Shown here in pieces: positions 6,265-6,509 of a stretch of 6,509 bases of DNA. A program made the position numbers and the translations under genes. Position 1 is the first letter of the stretch, and every line of letters begins with the position of its first letter. Under the pieces are notes generated by a model, which was given only the letters and a program-made list of their open reading frames with translations, ran no database searches and was not told where the DNA came from. The stretch comes from Planctomycetaceae bacterium (GTDB lineage: Bacteria > Planctomycetota > Planctomycetia > Pirellulales > Thermoguttaceae). Location of the stretch: positions 1 through 6,509 of the forward strand of contig JAIRTV010000268.1 of NCBI GenBank assembly GCA_031254675.1. The letters are read 5' to 3'.

Positions 6265-6275
6265 ACTCACACTTG

Positions 6276-6428
6276 ATGTTTGTTGGCTCTAACAAAGTAG
6301 TCAAAAATAAACACAAACTCCTATCGGTCATGGCAATAAAGCAGCCGATTGGAATATTGACATACCGGTTGGAAATTTCGAACCAACACACAAATCAGGA
6401 AAATTCCTATTGGAATCGTTTACAGTAA
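6276..6428 (+). CDS. Possible small ORF (50 aa) in the leader, unrecognised
   Basis: An ATG about 5 nt after the predicted transcription start opens a 50-codon frame ending at TAA (6426-6428). It begins MFVGSNKVVKNKHK and has no membrane segment or motif I know. There is no ribosome binding site, so it would need near-leaderless translation. It may well be a chance frame in the leader of the gene at 6461. Low confidence. Confidence 0.15.
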   Translation: MFVGSNKVVKNKHKLLSVMAIKQPIGILTYRLEISNQHTNQENSYWNRLQ

Positions 6429-6449
6429 AATAGTTCACAAGAACCAAAC

Positions 6450-6453
6450 GGAG
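6450..6453 (+). promoter_or_regulatory. Ribosome binding site (GGAG)
   Basis: GGAG lies 7 nt before the ATG at 6461, the best-spaced Shine-Dalgarno sequence in the window. It is the main reason for calling the gene that begins there. Confidence 0.7.
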
Positions 6454-6460
6454 TCGTTTG

Positions 6461-6509
6461 ATGAAAGAAAAAAATCAGGAAAAATTAGTTGGTAGGGAAA
6501 AACAACCGG
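6461..6509 (+). CDS. Start of an unidentified gene, cut by the window edge
   Basis: Sixteen codons are visible, MKEKNQEKLVGREKQP, then the window ends. The start is supported by GGAG with 7-nt spacing and by the strong promoter about 190 nt upstream. The visible N-terminus is lysine- and glutamate-rich, without a signal peptide, and too short to assign a function. It is transcribed away from the minus-strand cluster. Confidence 0.6.
   Translation, partial: MKEKNQEKLVGREKQP

Larger units (their letters stand above)
6271..6460 (+). other. Probable 5' leader with short hairpins
   Basis: This stretch between the promoter and the start at 6461 can form several small stems: TTTGTT/AACAAA (6279-6296), CCTATCGG/CCGATTGG with one mismatch (6320-6352), GTTGG/CCAAC (6368-6387) and ATTCC/GGAAT near 6404-6417. 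I recognise no known riboswitch or T-box signature. Together with 6153-6235, no established gene lies in this roughly 300-nt stretch. Confidence 0.35.

Noticed and set aside
6149..6391. 80-codon minus-strand frame at the right end
   Set aside because: It runs against the well-supported promoter and leader, crosses the end of the DUF1559 relic, and has no motif or ribosome binding site.

Overview
The window looks like chromosomal DNA of a planctomycete. The best evidence is the prepilin-like DUF1559 relic near the right end (a FGFTLVEL leader followed by the LLPAVQAAREATRR and CTNNLKQ signatures) and the C-terminal module of the AT-hook protein, which resembles small conserved domains I associate with planctomycetal hypothetical proteins. 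Base composition is moderate (mid-40s percent G+C by eye, not computed), low for the phylum. A [FeFe]-hydrogenase maturase (HydE) points to an anaerobic or fermentative lineage. A gut or sediment habitat is inference only.

Layout. At the left edge (1-323, + strand) is the 3' end of a saccharopine-dehydrogenase-family gene, most likely carboxynorspermidine synthase. It converges on the minus-strand cluster across a 190-nt gap that holds a 21-bp tandem repeat ending in a 23-nt palindrome. From 5541 down to 514, four minus-strand genes lie head to tail: an AT-hook hypothetical protein (5541-4708), a B12-binding-type radical SAM protein of the TIGR03960 kind (4730-2994, 23-nt overlap, TTG start), aroA for EPSP synthase (2947-1673) and hydE (1581-514). 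The overlap and the short gaps (46 and 91 nt) suggest one transcription unit, with a weak promoter candidate near 5724-5752.

The right-hand 970 nt are mostly non-coding. They contain a broken DUF1559 gene (5809-6152), an AT-rich inverted repeat (6168-6201), a strong-looking sigma-70 promoter preceded by an A10T4 tract (6213-6264), a leader of about 190 nt, and a good ribosome binding site opening a new + strand gene that runs off the window at 6509.

Functionally, aroA belongs to aromatic amino acid biosynthesis and hydE to hydrogenase H-cluster assembly. No biochemical link between them is evident, and two iron-sulfur radical SAM enzymes flank aroA. I found no CRISPR array, transposase, tRNA, rRNA or clear defence system. 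The items most worth checking are the helically phased repeat array in the convergent gap, the apparently partnerless hydE, and the AT-hook plus radical SAM gene pair.
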